Shown: piece by piece, positions 28,984-37,448 of the stretch
Layout: each line of letters begins with the position of its first letter
Numbering within the stretch: position 1 is the stretch's first letter
From: Draconibacterium mangrovi
GTDB taxonomy: Bacteria; Bacteroidota; Bacteroidia; Bacteroidales; Prolixibacteraceae
Direction of reading: 5' to 3'
NCBI RefSeq assembly: GCF_010586825.1
Contig: NZ_JAAAGB010000001.1
Location: forward strand, 1 to 64,000
DNA length: 64,000 nucleotides
Notes under the pieces: generated by a model
Told to the model about the DNA's origin: nothing
The model's input: the letters and a program-made list of their open reading frames with translations, nothing else
Database searches by the model: none
Translations under genes and position numbers: made by a program

Positions 28984-29631
28984 ATGAAAATAAAGGTTAT
29001 AGTTGCTGACGATCACCAACTTTTCAGAGAAGGTTTAATAAACCTACTACACTCGGCCGACAACATCGAAGTAATTGCCCAGGCCGAAAACGGACAAGAT
29101 GCAATAGACAAAGTGGAAGCTTTTAAGCCCGATGTGCTTTTGGTTGATATTGCAATGGAAAAAATTAACGGCATAGAAGCCACACGGATTCTAAAAGACA
29201 AAATGCCGGAAGTAAAAATTATTGCCGTATCTATGCACTCCGACAAACAATATGTTAAGGGAATGCTGGAAGCCGGTGCCGATGGTTACCTTTTAAAGAA
29301 CTGTACCTACCGACAGCTTACCGATGCGGTAAACTCGGTGCACGACGGCAAGAAATTCCTGAGCGAAGACATTACCGAAATTGTTATTAATGGCTACCTG
29401 AATTCGCGTGCCGATGATAACGATTCCTACTCGCAATTATCCGATCGCGAAAAAGAAATATTCCTGCTGTTTGCCGAAGGAAAATCAACACGCGAAATTG
29501 GCGACAAACTTTTTATCAGCGTAAAAACGGTTGGTACACACAAACAAAATATTCTTGAAAAGTTGGATTTAAAAACCAACTCCGATCTTGTAAAATATGC
29601 CTTGAAAAAGGGGTTGATCCAACTCGACTAG
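28984..29631 (+). CDS. NarL/LuxR-family response regulator
   Basis: The protein has 215 residues. The receiver domain has acidic residues Asp9/Asp10, phospho-acceptor Asp55 and a conserved Lys in LLKNCTY. The C-terminal helix-turn-helix has the LuxR-type LSDREKEIFLLFAEGKS and ISVKTVGTHKQNILEKL. HisKA_3 kinases typically pair with NarL/LuxR regulators, and the kinase gene ends 171 bases upstream. The short intergenic gap carries a hairpin TCCGCCA/TGGCGGA (28897-28912). Target genes are unknown. Confidence 0.95.
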   Translation: MKIKVIVADDHQLFREGLINLLHSADNIEVIAQAENGQDAIDKVEAFKPDVLLVDIAMEKINGIEATRILKDKMPEVKIIAVSMHSDKQYVKGMLEAGADGYLLKNCTYRQLTDAVNSVHDGKKFLSEDITEIVINGYLNSRADDNDSYSQLSDREKEIFLLFAEGKSTREIGDKLFISVKTVGTHKQNILEKLDLKTNSDLVKYALKKGLIQLD

Positions 29632-29673
29632 CGGGATTTTCACGCATTAAACCAAAACCTAATTTAAAACCGG

Positions 29674-30801
29674 ATGAAGAAGAATGTTATTGTTTTGGGC
29701 GCCGGACTTGTAGGAAGTTCAATTGCCAAAGATTTATCGAAGAACCACCAGGTTACCAGTGTTGACTTTGACAAAAAAGCCCTAGACAAGTTTTCTGCGT
29801 TCCCCGAAATAAAATGCATTCAGGAGGATTTAAGCCAACCCGAAAATATAAAATCACTGGTTTCCGGTTACGACCTTGTAATTGGTGCAGTTCCGGGTTT
29901 TATGGGCTACCAAACCATGAAAGCGGTAATTGAAGCCGGAAAGAACATGGTTGATATTTCGTTTATGCCTGAAGATTTTCTGTCGTTAAACGGTTTGGCT
30001 AAAAAAAATAAGGTTTGTGTTGTGGCCGATTGCGGCGTTGCTCCCGGCATGGGAAATATTATTTTGGGGCATTATAACCAGCAAATTACAGTAAAATCAT
30101 ATGAATGTCTGGTTGGCGGCCTGCCCGTCATCCGCGAGTGGCCTTACGAATATAAAGCGGTGTTCTCTCCCATCGACGTAATTGAAGAATACACACGCCC
30201 TGCACGTTATATTCAAAACTACGAGCTGGTTGAAAAAGAAGCACTCTCCGATCCGGAATTAATCTATTTTGATGGAATTGGCACGCTGGAATCGTGGAAC
30301 TCCGATGGTTTACGTTCGCTGATGCAAACCATGAAGAATGTTCCCGATATGATTGAAAAAACGTTGCGTTACCCGGGATGCATCGAGTACCTTCGCGTTT
30401 TACGGGAATCGGGATTTTTCTCGTACGATCCGGTTGAAGTTAACGGGGTTAAAGTGCGGCCAATTGACGTTACGGCCAAATTACTGTTCCCAAAGTGGCA
30501 ACTAAAACCCGGAGAGGAAGACTTTACCATAATGCGCATTGTTATTAAAGGAGTTGAAAACGGAAGCGAAAAAACATTTACCTACCATTTGCTCGACAAA
30601 TACGACCGCGATACGCAAACCATTTCAATGGCACGAACAACCGGCTATGCGTGTACCTCTGTTGCAAATCTCGTTCTTGATGGAACTTTCAACACGCCTG
30701 GCGTAAATGCCCCTGAAGCTGTTGGAGCACAACCCGGAAACCTCGGTTACATCTTCCAATACCTGAAAGAACGTGGCGTAATCTACCAGCTTTCAGAGTA
30801 G
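29674..30801 (+). CDS. Saccharopine dehydrogenase-family oxidoreductase
   Basis: The protein has 375 residues. The N-terminal Rossmann motif is VLGAGLVGSSIAKDL, then the acidic strand-2 residue in SVDFDKKAL for NAD binding. The catalytic domain matches the saccharopine dehydrogenase/lysine dehydrogenase family, including VADCGVAPGMGN and a C-terminal domain about residues 130-340. Reactions of this family join or split amino acids such as lysine and glutamate or 2-aminoadipate semialdehyde. It follows the response regulator by about 40 bases, but the link may be positional only. Confidence 0.9.
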   Translation: MKKNVIVLGAGLVGSSIAKDLSKNHQVTSVDFDKKALDKFSAFPEIKCIQEDLSQPENIKSLVSGYDLVIGAVPGFMGYQTMKAVIEAGKNMVDISFMPEDFLSLNGLAKKNKVCVVADCGVAPGMGNIILGHYNQQITVKSYECLVGGLPVIREWPYEYKAVFSPIDVIEEYTRPARYIQNYELVEKEALSDPELIYFDGIGTLESWNSDGLRSLMQTMKNVPDMIEKTLRYPGCIEYLRVLRESGFFSYDPVEVNGVKVRPIDVTAKLLFPKWQLKPGEEDFTIMRIVIKGVENGSEKTFTYHLLDKYDRDTQTISMARTTGYACTSVANLVLDGTFNTPGVNAPEAVGAQPGNLGYIFQYLKERGVIYQLSE

Positions 30802-30869
30802 TTGCAACTCGCTCACTTAAAATTATTTTAACCTTAACCCAAAGCAAATCATCTTTTGTAGCAAATTGC

Positions 30870-30877
30870 TATTTTTG
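30870..30877 (+). promoter_or_regulatory. Possible promoter -7 element very close to a start codon
   Basis: TATTTTTG matches TAnnTTTG and ends 4 bases before the ATG at 30882. If it is real, the RNA would begin at or inside the first codons. Translation would then be leaderless or start at the second ATG (30888). It may also be a chance match. Confidence 0.3.
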
Positions 30878-30881
30878 CACC

Positions 30882-31277
30882 ATGGAAATGATTATTGGAT
30901 TTGGCTTTTTACTACTCACCTTTATTGGTGTTTTTCTTTTAGTAAAAGCAAATAAAAAAAGCGGGAAGACAGATAACAAACAAGAAGAAGTGGTTGCTCC
31001 ACCATCCGACTGTTGCGGTGCGCACGAGATATGTGAATTTGATCAGATGAAAATGAACGAATCGATTGTTGAATATTACGACGACGAGGAACTTGATGCC
31101 TATAAAAATATCGATGAAAATTCATACACAAACAACCAGATAGAACAGTTTCGCGAAGTTTTGTACACCTTAAAAACCGAGGAAATAAAGTTCTGGCTGC
31201 TCAGTATTGAGCGCCGGCACATTCAACTTCCGGCCATTTTAAAAAGTGAAGCCCGAATGCTAATGGCCGAAGCATAG
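30882..31277 (+). CDS. Membrane-anchored protein with Cys/His cluster, unknown function
   Basis: The protein has 131 residues. An N-terminal helix (IGFGFLLLTFIGVFLLV) anchors it, followed by a basic stretch, a cluster DCCGAHEICEFDQ (three Cys and one His that could bind a metal), an acidic part (YYDDEELDAYKNID) and a helical C-terminus. Proteins with this CCGAHE pattern occur in many Bacteroidetes and are sometimes mislabelled as phospholipases; I do not support that label. No enzyme motif is visible. Confidence 0.8.
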   Translation: MEMIIGFGFLLLTFIGVFLLVKANKKSGKTDNKQEEVVAPPSDCCGAHEICEFDQMKMNESIVEYYDDEELDAYKNIDENSYTNNQIEQFREVLYTLKTEEIKFWLLSIERRHIQLPAILKSEARMLMAEA

Positions 31278-31459
31278 TTACTTTTTCGTTGATCCCTTAA
31301 ACCTCTCCGTTAACTTTGCCTTTTTTAAGGAGCAGAATAAAACTGATTTCCTTATCAACAGGAATTATTTATATCTTCATATCATTCTTTGAAAAAAGAC
31401 GATTAATCTTTAATCCTCATTTTTTCACCCAACAAGGTTAAACCAACAATTTCAATTCT

Positions 31460-34207
31460 ATGAAAAACTTTTTTCTTCTACTTGTTCTTGTAATCAGTTC
31501 AGCAAGTTTATCGGCCCAAACAGAAAAACGACCACTTACTTTTGAAGAAATCCTAAAGTGGAACAGAATTACCGAAACCCATCTATCGAACAACGGGAAA
31601 TACATAGCCTGGAAAGAAGAACCCTGGAAAGGTGATGCGACTTTGAAAATCAGCACTCCCGATGCCACAGAAATTGCATCATTTAATTGGGGAAACAAAG
31701 CCCGGTTTACTGCTGATTCAGAATACCTGATTTTTACTGAAGTTCCACCGGCAGATACAATACGTGCATTAAAACTTAAGAAAACGAAAAAGGAAGACCT
31801 GCCTCAGAATAAACTGGTTGTTTTTAATATTGGTGAGAATAAATCCGAAAAAATTGAAAACCTGAAATCGGTGAAAGTTCCCGAAGAATGGCCGGGTTGG
31901 ATAGCCTATCAGGCGGAAGATCCAGATGATTCCACAAAAAATGAAAAGGACAAAACAGATCCGTTGCACATCAAAAACCTCAACACCGGATTAATAAAAA
32001 CATATCCTGCAGTAAGCAGTTACGAATTGGCAAAAGATCAGCCATTTATCAGTTTTATTTCGGAAGGAGACAGCACTTTTACAGCAGGAGTTTACCTGGT
32101 TGATTTACAAGCTGAAAAGGTTACCGCGATTATAGAAGCAGAAGGAAAATTCAAACAACTTTGTATTGCCGACAGTGGTGAACAACTTGCTTTTTTAGCC
32201 GATACAACCGATGCCGAAAAGCCATCGTTTGCGCTTTATTACTGGGATGGTGAGCATGAAGCTATTGTTACCGACAATTCAAACAAGGCCATTCCTGAAA
32301 ATTGGGAAATAAACGAGAATGGCAATCTTTCGTTTTCAGATAATGGCGAGCGTTTATTTTTTGGCATTGCTCCTAAAATTCCCGAAAAAGACACCACAAA
32401 ACTGGAGGAAGAAATCCCGACACTTGATGTTTGGACGTGGAACGAGGAACAGCTTCAAACCGTTCAGCTCAACAATAGAGAAAAGGATCTAAAGAAAAGC
32501 TATTTGGCAGTTGTTCATCTCGACGAACAAAAAACGGTTCAATTGGAAACAGAACTTTTTTCAGGGATACAAAAAATACAAAATGGCGATGCCGATAAAT
32601 TGCTGGCCTACAGTAACCGGCCTTACGCTGTACAAACCATGTGGGAAGGCGGCCCGTACCACAACGATTTTTATCTGGTTGACATCAATTCAGGAGAGGC
32701 TGAAAAAATTAAAACCGACTGTCGGGCCACTCCATCAGTTTCTCCCGACGGAAAATTTGTTTACTGGTACAATGCTATCGATACTACTTGGAATACCTAC
32801 GATATGGCAAGTGGCACTGAATATCAAATCACTGATCCGGCAACTATTCAAACGGCAGACGAATTAAACGATGTCCCAAATCTTCCCGGATCATATCGTA
32901 CTGCTGGTTGGCTTGAAAATGATGACGCGATACTGATCTACGATCGTTACGACCTTTGGAAAGTTGATCCGACCAATGCTGCAGCCCCCGTTAATCTCAC
33001 CCAAAATGGCAGAAATGAGAAGATCAACTACCGCCTTGTTCGTTTTAATCCTGAACCAAACACCGGTATCGATCCGTCAGAAACCGTTCTGCTGACCGGG
33101 CACAATGAAGTTTTTCGTGCTGATGCCTATTACACTTTTGACCTCAGCAAAAACAAAGTACCTGAAGTTCTTTTTGGTCAGAATTATAGCTTGGGAACGC
33201 CCAAAAAAGCGAAGGATGATGATCTGATCATTTTTACAAAAGAAGATTTTGAAACCTACCCCAACCTGATTGCAACCGACCTGCGGTTTAAAAAGGAAAT
33301 GCAAATTAGCGATGCCGCACCTCAGCAAAACGAATTTAATTGGGGAACTGCCGAACTGGTTACTTGGCGTTCGCTTGATGGCCTGGTTTTAGAAGGCACC
33401 TTACACAAACCTGAAGATTTTGATCCGGGCAAAAAATACCCGATGATCGTGAATTTCTACGAGAAAAGTTCGCAAGAGCTGTTGAGCTATCATATGCCCG
33501 AAAACCATCGCTCAACAATCGATTATCATTATTATACCAGCCATGGTTATATCGTATTTAACCCCGATGTATACTACAAAGAAGGGTATCCGGGTGAATC
33601 GGCATTTAATTGTGTGATGCCCGGCATTACAGCGCTAATCGATAAAGGCTTTGTTGACGAAGAACACATTGGTGCGCAGGGGCACAGCTGGGGCGGTTAC
33701 CAGGTAGCTTACCTCGCTACACGAACCAATATGTTTGCGGCTATAGAGTCGGGAGCTCCGGTGGTAAATATGTTTAGTGCCTACGGTGGTATTCGCTGGG
33801 GATCAGGATTAAACCGATCTTTCCAGTACGAACACACACAAAGCCGTATCGGTAAATCGATTTGGGAAGCTCCGTTGCGTTATATGGAGAATTCGCCACT
33901 GTTTACCCTTGACAAGATCAACACTCCAATTCTAATTATGCATAACGACGATGACGGTGCAGTGCCATGGTACCAGGGAATTGAATTCTTTATCGGACTT
34001 CGGCGTTTGCAAAAATCAAGTTGGTTGCTTAATTACAACGACGCTGACCACTGGCCAACTAAAATTCGTGATAAGCACGATTTCCAGATTCGAATGGCAC
34101 AGTTTTTCGACCACTACCTAAAAGGTGCACCAATGCCAAAATGGATGGACGAAGGTATTCCTGCTGTTAATAAAGGAGTGGTTATGGGCTATGAATTGGT
34201 AGAATAA
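31460..34207 (+). CDS. S9-family serine peptidase (prolyl oligopeptidase type), exported
   Basis: The protein has 915 residues with a signal peptide ending near SAQ (residue 20). Residues about 25-620 form a beta-propeller (WD40-like) that limits access. The alpha/beta-hydrolase domain carries nucleophile Ser743 in GHSWGG, an Asp near residue 831 in HNDDDGAVPW and His864 in DADHWPTK. These peptidases cleave short peptides, often after Pro or from the N-terminus, in the periplasm. It is well separated from its neighbours, and a terminator hairpin follows directly. Confidence 0.94.
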   Translation: MKNFFLLLVLVISSASLSAQTEKRPLTFEEILKWNRITETHLSNNGKYIAWKEEPWKGDATLKISTPDATEIASFNWGNKARFTADSEYLIFTEVPPADTIRALKLKKTKKEDLPQNKLVVFNIGENKSEKIENLKSVKVPEEWPGWIAYQAEDPDDSTKNEKDKTDPLHIKNLNTGLIKTYPAVSSYELAKDQPFISFISEGDSTFTAGVYLVDLQAEKVTAIIEAEGKFKQLCIADSGEQLAFLADTTDAEKPSFALYYWDGEHEAIVTDNSNKAIPENWEINENGNLSFSDNGERLFFGIAPKIPEKDTTKLEEEIPTLDVWTWNEEQLQTVQLNNREKDLKKSYLAVVHLDEQKTVQLETELFSGIQKIQNGDADKLLAYSNRPYAVQTMWEGGPYHNDFYLVDINSGEAEKIKTDCRATPSVSPDGKFVYWYNAIDTTWNTYDMASGTEYQITDPATIQTADELNDVPNLPGSYRTAGWLENDDAILIYDRYDLWKVDPTNAAAPVNLTQNGRNEKINYRLVRFNPEPNTGIDPSETVLLTGHNEVFRADAYYTFDLSKNKVPEVLFGQNYSLGTPKKAKDDDLIIFTKEDFETYPNLIATDLRFKKEMQISDAAPQQNEFNWGTAELVTWRSLDGLVLEGTLHKPEDFDPGKKYPMIVNFYEKSSQELLSYHMPENHRSTIDYHYYTSHGYIVFNPDVYYKEGYPGESAFNCVMPGITALIDKGFVDEEHIGAQGHSWGGYQVAYLATRTNMFAAIESGAPVVNMFSAYGGIRWGSGLNRSFQYEHTQSRIGKSIWEAPLRYMENSPLFTLDKINTPILIMHNDDDGAVPWYQGIEFFIGLRRLQKSSWLLNYNDADHWPTKIRDKHDFQIRMAQFFDHYLKGAPMPKWMDEGIPAVNKGVVMGYELVE

Positions 34208-34213
34208 AAAACT

Positions 34214-34253
34214 AAAAAAGCGATGTACTTCCTGTTAAGTACATCGCTTTTTT
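34214..34253. terminator. Bidirectional rho-independent terminator
   Basis: A perfect 17-base stem pairs 34214-34230 (ending GCGATGTACTT) with 34237-34253, across a 6-base loop. A and T runs are at each end. It serves the plus-strand peptidase gene (stop at 34207) and the minus-strand DUF2007 gene (stop at 34261). Confidence 0.95.
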
Positions 34254-34260
34254 GTTATTG

Positions 34261-34488
34261 TTATTTTATCGAGTCCAAAATCTCCAGGGCCTCTTCAAAT
34301 TTTTCTTCCATTACCCGGATTTCAATACCAATATTGGTAGGACTTCCGCTAAAAGTACCATCTATAGTACTTGTAATCTCGTTTACCAGCATAAAATCGA
34401 TGCCGGCTTCGTCAAGCATTTCTTTAAACAACATGTATTTCATGTCGAAATTGCTGGTGAATGTAGCAACAGTTACAGCTTTACTCAT
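34261..34488 (-). CDS. DUF2007-type small protein (putative signal-transducing)
   Basis: The protein has 75 residues. The layout KAVTVATFTSNFDMKYMLFK, then LLDEAGIDFML-like LDEAGIDFMLVNE and a C-terminal EKFEEALEILDSI, matches DUF2007: a beta-alpha-beta domain, ferredoxin-like, whose binding partner is unknown. It is soluble. It ends against the bidirectional terminator. Confidence 0.8.
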   Translation of the reverse strand: MSKAVTVATFTSNFDMKYMLFKEMLDEAGIDFMLVNEITSTIDGTFSGSPTNIGIEIRVMEEKFEEALEILDSIK

Positions 34489-34597
34489 TTGTTTTTACTT
34501 TTATTTTATGCAAAAAGGCAGGTAATCGGTCTGCCGGAAAATTATTGCAGACTGTCTTCCAGCTTTCTTTCCGGGATTTAGGTAACACTATAGAGAA

Positions 34598-35281
34598 TTA
34601 ATCATCCAGACCTTTTTTGGTCTCAATAACCACCACTCCATTTGCACCGCGTGCACCATAAATTGCGGCGCTACCATCTTTAATTATGTTGATACTTCTT
34701 ACCTGCGAAGGCACAAGCGTGCCCATAATGCTTCCATCTACCTGAACACCATCAACTATAATTAGTGCAGCACTGCTCAGGTTTATCGAATTAACTCCGC
34801 GAATAATTATATCTCCGTTACTTTGAACCTGAACACCGGCAAAACGTCCCCGCATCAGATCGTACATATTGGTATACTGCGCGAAATCAACATCATCACT
34901 TGTCATTTGGGCCAGTGCATTCAATCGTTCTCCATCTTTTACATAACCATATCCAATAGCATATTCCCTGGCTTTTTCTCCTGCTTTAAGTTTCAAATTA
35001 ACGGCAACCAGCTTTATCTGTTCCTCCAGTTTAACATTCTGGGTAATAAATCCTTTTGCAGATATTTTCAACTTATCCTCACCATTCACTTTAACTTTAA
35101 ATTGTCCCAGTGAATCAGTTTTTACAATTTCTTTGGAGCTTTTAAGCATCACTTCGGCACCAACAATAGTAATACTGTCGAACGTGGTTACTATACCTTG
35201 TACAAAACGTTCCTGAGCAATACTATTCATCGTAACTAAACAGAATAGTGCGAGAAATACGAGAGAAATTCGGGTTTTCAT
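34598..35281 (-). CDS. Exported SusC-like plug protein without a barrel
   Basis: The protein has 227 residues with a signal peptide ending near SIAQ (residue 22). A carboxypeptidase-regulatory-like domain follows (about 28-95), then a TonB plug with DLMRGRFAGVQVQSNGDI, GVNSINLSSAALIIVDGV and INIIKDGSAAIYGARGANGV. It ends in VVIETKKG, just where a normal SusC would begin its roughly 700-residue barrel. A real stop codon and the neighbouring intergenic sequence give no sign of a barrel remnant. It could be a partner that plugs or regulates another transporter, or a truncated gene that has been kept. Compare the same motif in susC at 12964. Confidence 0.85.
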   Translation of the reverse strand: MKTRISLVFLALFCLVTMNSIAQERFVQGIVTTFDSITIVGAEVMLKSSKEIVKTDSLGQFKVKVNGEDKLKISAKGFITQNVKLEEQIKLVAVNLKLKAGEKAREYAIGYGYVKDGERLNALAQMTSDDVDFAQYTNMYDLMRGRFAGVQVQSNGDIIIRGVNSINLSSAALIIVDGVQVDGSIMGTLVPSQVRSINIIKDGSAAIYGARGANGVVVIETKKGLDD

Positions 35282-35355
35282 TGTATTGGCTTTTTTGTTT
35301 TATTGTTTGTTAAAGGTAAAATAATTTAACAAAAAGCCAAGATGCCAAAATCAGA

Positions 35356-36303
35356 TTAAATATTTTCTTTAGCTGGTGCTACACGCTTCACCCGGTAAGG
35401 CTTTTTCTGTTGCGATTCGAAATAAGTTCGCATCTGTAACTCGGCGATAATACCTGTTGTAATAAACTGAATACCACCCAATACCAACAAAATACCAAGT
35501 AATAATAATGGTTTGCCCCAAATATCATTGCCCATAACTTTGAGTATAAGCAAGTAAATGTTAATCAGCACCCCAATTGCAAGCGTAAAAATACCGATTT
35601 GACCAAAAAAGTGCATCGGACGTTGCAGGTACTTCTTAAAGAAAACCATGAGTACAAGGTCGCTCATTACTCGAGTTGTACGGCTAAGATTGTATTTTGA
35701 ACTTCCAAATTCGCGTGGACGGTGGTTCACATCTACCTGAGTAATTTTTGTAGCGCCTTCGAGTGTTACCAGTGCAGGAATATAGCGATGAAGTTCGCCG
35801 TAAATATGGATGTTTTTTATGGTATCGTTAGTAAAAATTTTCAGGGTACATCCAAGGTCTTTCATATAAATTCCGGTAGCGCGGCGTATCAAATAATTGG
35901 CAATTTTTGAAGGCACTTTACGCAGAAACATACCATCTTTTCGGTTGGCGCGCACCCCTGCAACCATGTCCCATTCTTCTTCTTCGATCATTTTCAGCAT
36001 CATAGGTATATCTGCCGGATCGTTCTGTAAATCGCCGTCAATCAAGGCTACAAAATCTCCTTCCGCCTGATCAATTCCGGCCTGTAGCGCCGAACTTTGC
36101 CCGTAATTTCTTTTTAACTCCACCAATAGAAACCTGTCGTCGTTAATTTTTCTGATCTCCCGGCGTGTATTATCGGTTGATCCATCATCTACAAAAATCG
36201 CTTCGTAGTCAATTCCTTCGAGTGCTGCCTTAATTTGCTCCGATAATGGTTTAATGTTTGGCTCTTCATTCCAAACACAAATTACGAGTGAAAGCTTTTT
36301 CAT
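35356..36303 (-). CDS. GT2 glycosyltransferase, DPM1/undecaprenyl-phosphate type
   Basis: The protein has 315 residues. The GT2 domain has VDDGSTDNT and ALIDGDLQNDP (the DxD-like metal site). Two C-terminal membrane helices follow, about residues 232-255 and 265-290. This layout is that of polyprenyl-phosphate mannosyl- or glucosyltransferases (ArnC/GtrB/DPM1-like), which charge a lipid carrier with a sugar. The basic C-terminus (KKPYRVKRV) is cytoplasmic. No glycan cluster adjoins it. Confidence 0.92.
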   Translation of the reverse strand: MKKLSLVICVWNEEPNIKPLSEQIKAALEGIDYEAIFVDDGSTDNTRREIRKINDDRFLLVELKRNYGQSSALQAGIDQAEGDFVALIDGDLQNDPADIPMMLKMIEEEEWDMVAGVRANRKDGMFLRKVPSKIANYLIRRATGIYMKDLGCTLKIFTNDTIKNIHIYGELHRYIPALVTLEGATKITQVDVNHRPREFGSSKYNLSRTTRVMSDLVLMVFFKKYLQRPMHFFGQIGIFTLAIGVLINIYLLILKVMGNDIWGKPLLLLGILLVLGGIQFITTGIIAELQMRTYFESQQKKPYRVKRVAPAKENI

Positions 36304-36357
36304 GATCTGTTTTTATCTGTTTTAAGCTGCTTCAACACAACCTTGATTTTGCGATTG

Positions 36358-36365
36358 CAAAGGTA
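36358..36365 (-). promoter_or_regulatory. Promoter -7 element of the GT2 gene
   Basis: The minus strand reads TACCTTTG, an exact match to TAnnTTTG. It predicts a start near 36351 and a leader of about 48 bases. No clear -33 TTG is seen at the usual distance. Confidence 0.5.
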
Positions 36366-36386
36366 TAAATTCTGTTTTACGATAAG

Positions 36387-37286
36387 TTACTCAATTCCAT
36401 TAAGTTTCCAAATGAACGAAAAACGTACGGTTTTATACAACCAATCGTGTAATCCGTGTTGGTATTTTATTGAAATTGCTTTTTTATTGTATTCTTTCCG
36501 GAGTTCAAAATTTAGTTGCCTGGGTCGATCGCCATTATTTTTATAACCAGAATAACCCGACCACGACGGCGTAAAACGCCAGTTGTTTTTCTGAAAATCA
36601 GCACCTGCACCATAAAGGAAGGCATCGTTTTGTAAATTTAGCTCATCGTTGGTTTGCCAACTGTAAAAACCCAGCATTGCATGCGGACGAAACAATAGTG
36701 TTTCCGGCTGTCCATAATCTTTCGAGAAACTATAATCGAACGAATAAGCCGGCGTATCGGCATAACGTGCACCTTCGAAGTTAGTTCCCGATGCCGTTTT
36801 TAATATCGCCCGAAACATCGTATTTGGGAAAGCCCGGTCTTTAAAAAGCTGAATAAACGTTGAGAAACAGAAATCGCCCATTGCATAACCTTTTCCATCT
36901 TTGTCGCGCGAAAAACGTTCATCTCGTATTTCTTCGGTGTAGGCATAATGTTCAAGCAACACGCCATACATTTCAACGGCAATTTTGTTTTGTGCAAAAG
37001 GGATATAGACCCTTCCAGAAATATCTTGCGTTGGATCGCCCGAAAGAAAGTGACTCGAAACGGTAAGTTCAAACTCCGTACGTCCTTCGATAATACCTTT
37101 CTTAAGTTCCGGAACCGGCAAAGCATTTGGTCCCAGGTATGCAGGCGAAATGATCAGCCAGCTTCGCCAGCCCGGATCACCTGTTTCCCAGCCGTGCGCA
37201 TCATTCCACCACGACCAGTCTTCCTGAGCCGAAACAAATTTTAGTGTACTTGTGAATACAAGTAAAATAATAAGTAATCGTTTCAT
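36387..37286 (-). CDS. Exported outer-membrane-type protein of unknown function
   Basis: The protein has 299 residues with a signal peptide ending near VSAQ (residue 21). The mature part is Trp/Tyr-rich and alternates in the way of a beta-barrel, for example RAILKTASGTNFEGARY and ISIKYQHGLHDWLYKTVRF at the C-terminus. It shows no motif I know. Its own promoter (37355-37384) fits an independent transcription unit. The stop is about 80 bases before the GT2 start. Confidence 0.8.
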   Translation of the reverse strand: MKRLLIILLVFTSTLKFVSAQEDWSWWNDAHGWETGDPGWRSWLIISPAYLGPNALPVPELKKGIIEGRTEFELTVSSHFLSGDPTQDISGRVYIPFAQNKIAVEMYGVLLEHYAYTEEIRDERFSRDKDGKGYAMGDFCFSTFIQLFKDRAFPNTMFRAILKTASGTNFEGARYADTPAYSFDYSFSKDYGQPETLLFRPHAMLGFYSWQTNDELNLQNDAFLYGAGADFQKNNWRFTPSWSGYSGYKNNGDRPRQLNFELRKEYNKKAISIKYQHGLHDWLYKTVRFSFIWKLNGIE

Positions 37287-37354
37287 CGATGGTTTACACC
37301 TTTTTATCTTTTCCCGTGAAGAAGACCCTTTCTTCAGAAGTAGTTAAGATATAC

Positions 37355-37384
37355 CAAATGTAAACGATTTTTTAATGCAGCCAA
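37355..37384 (-). promoter_or_regulatory. Bacteroidetes-type promoter, -7 and -33 elements
   Basis: On the minus strand TTG (complement of 37382-37384) lies 19 bases upstream of TACATTTG (complement of 37355-37362). Both the elements and the spacing fit the Bacteroidetes consensus. It predicts a start near 37348 and a leader of about 60 bases for the gene starting at 37286. Confidence 0.65.
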
Positions 37385-37416
37385 TGTGCACCAAGGAAAA
37401 AGCTTTTAAAAAAAAT

Positions 37417-37443
37417 AAGCCCCTCAGGAATTCTGAAGGGCTT
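37417..37443 (-). terminator. Rho-independent terminator of the C1 peptidase gene
   Basis: The minus-strand stem pairs AAGCCCTTCAG with CTGAGGGGCTT (one mismatch) and is followed by ATTTTTTTTTT-like T-rich sequence. It is just past the stop codon at 37449. Confidence 0.85.
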
Positions 37444-37448
37444 AAAAA

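Noticed and set aside
30882-31277. Phospholipase label used for similar proteins
   Set aside because: No lipase motif or catalytic residues are visible; only a membrane anchor and a Cys/His cluster are seen.
34223-34525. Plus-strand ORF over the DUF2007 gene
   Set aside because: It begins inside a terminator hairpin and reads antisense to a recognised small gene.
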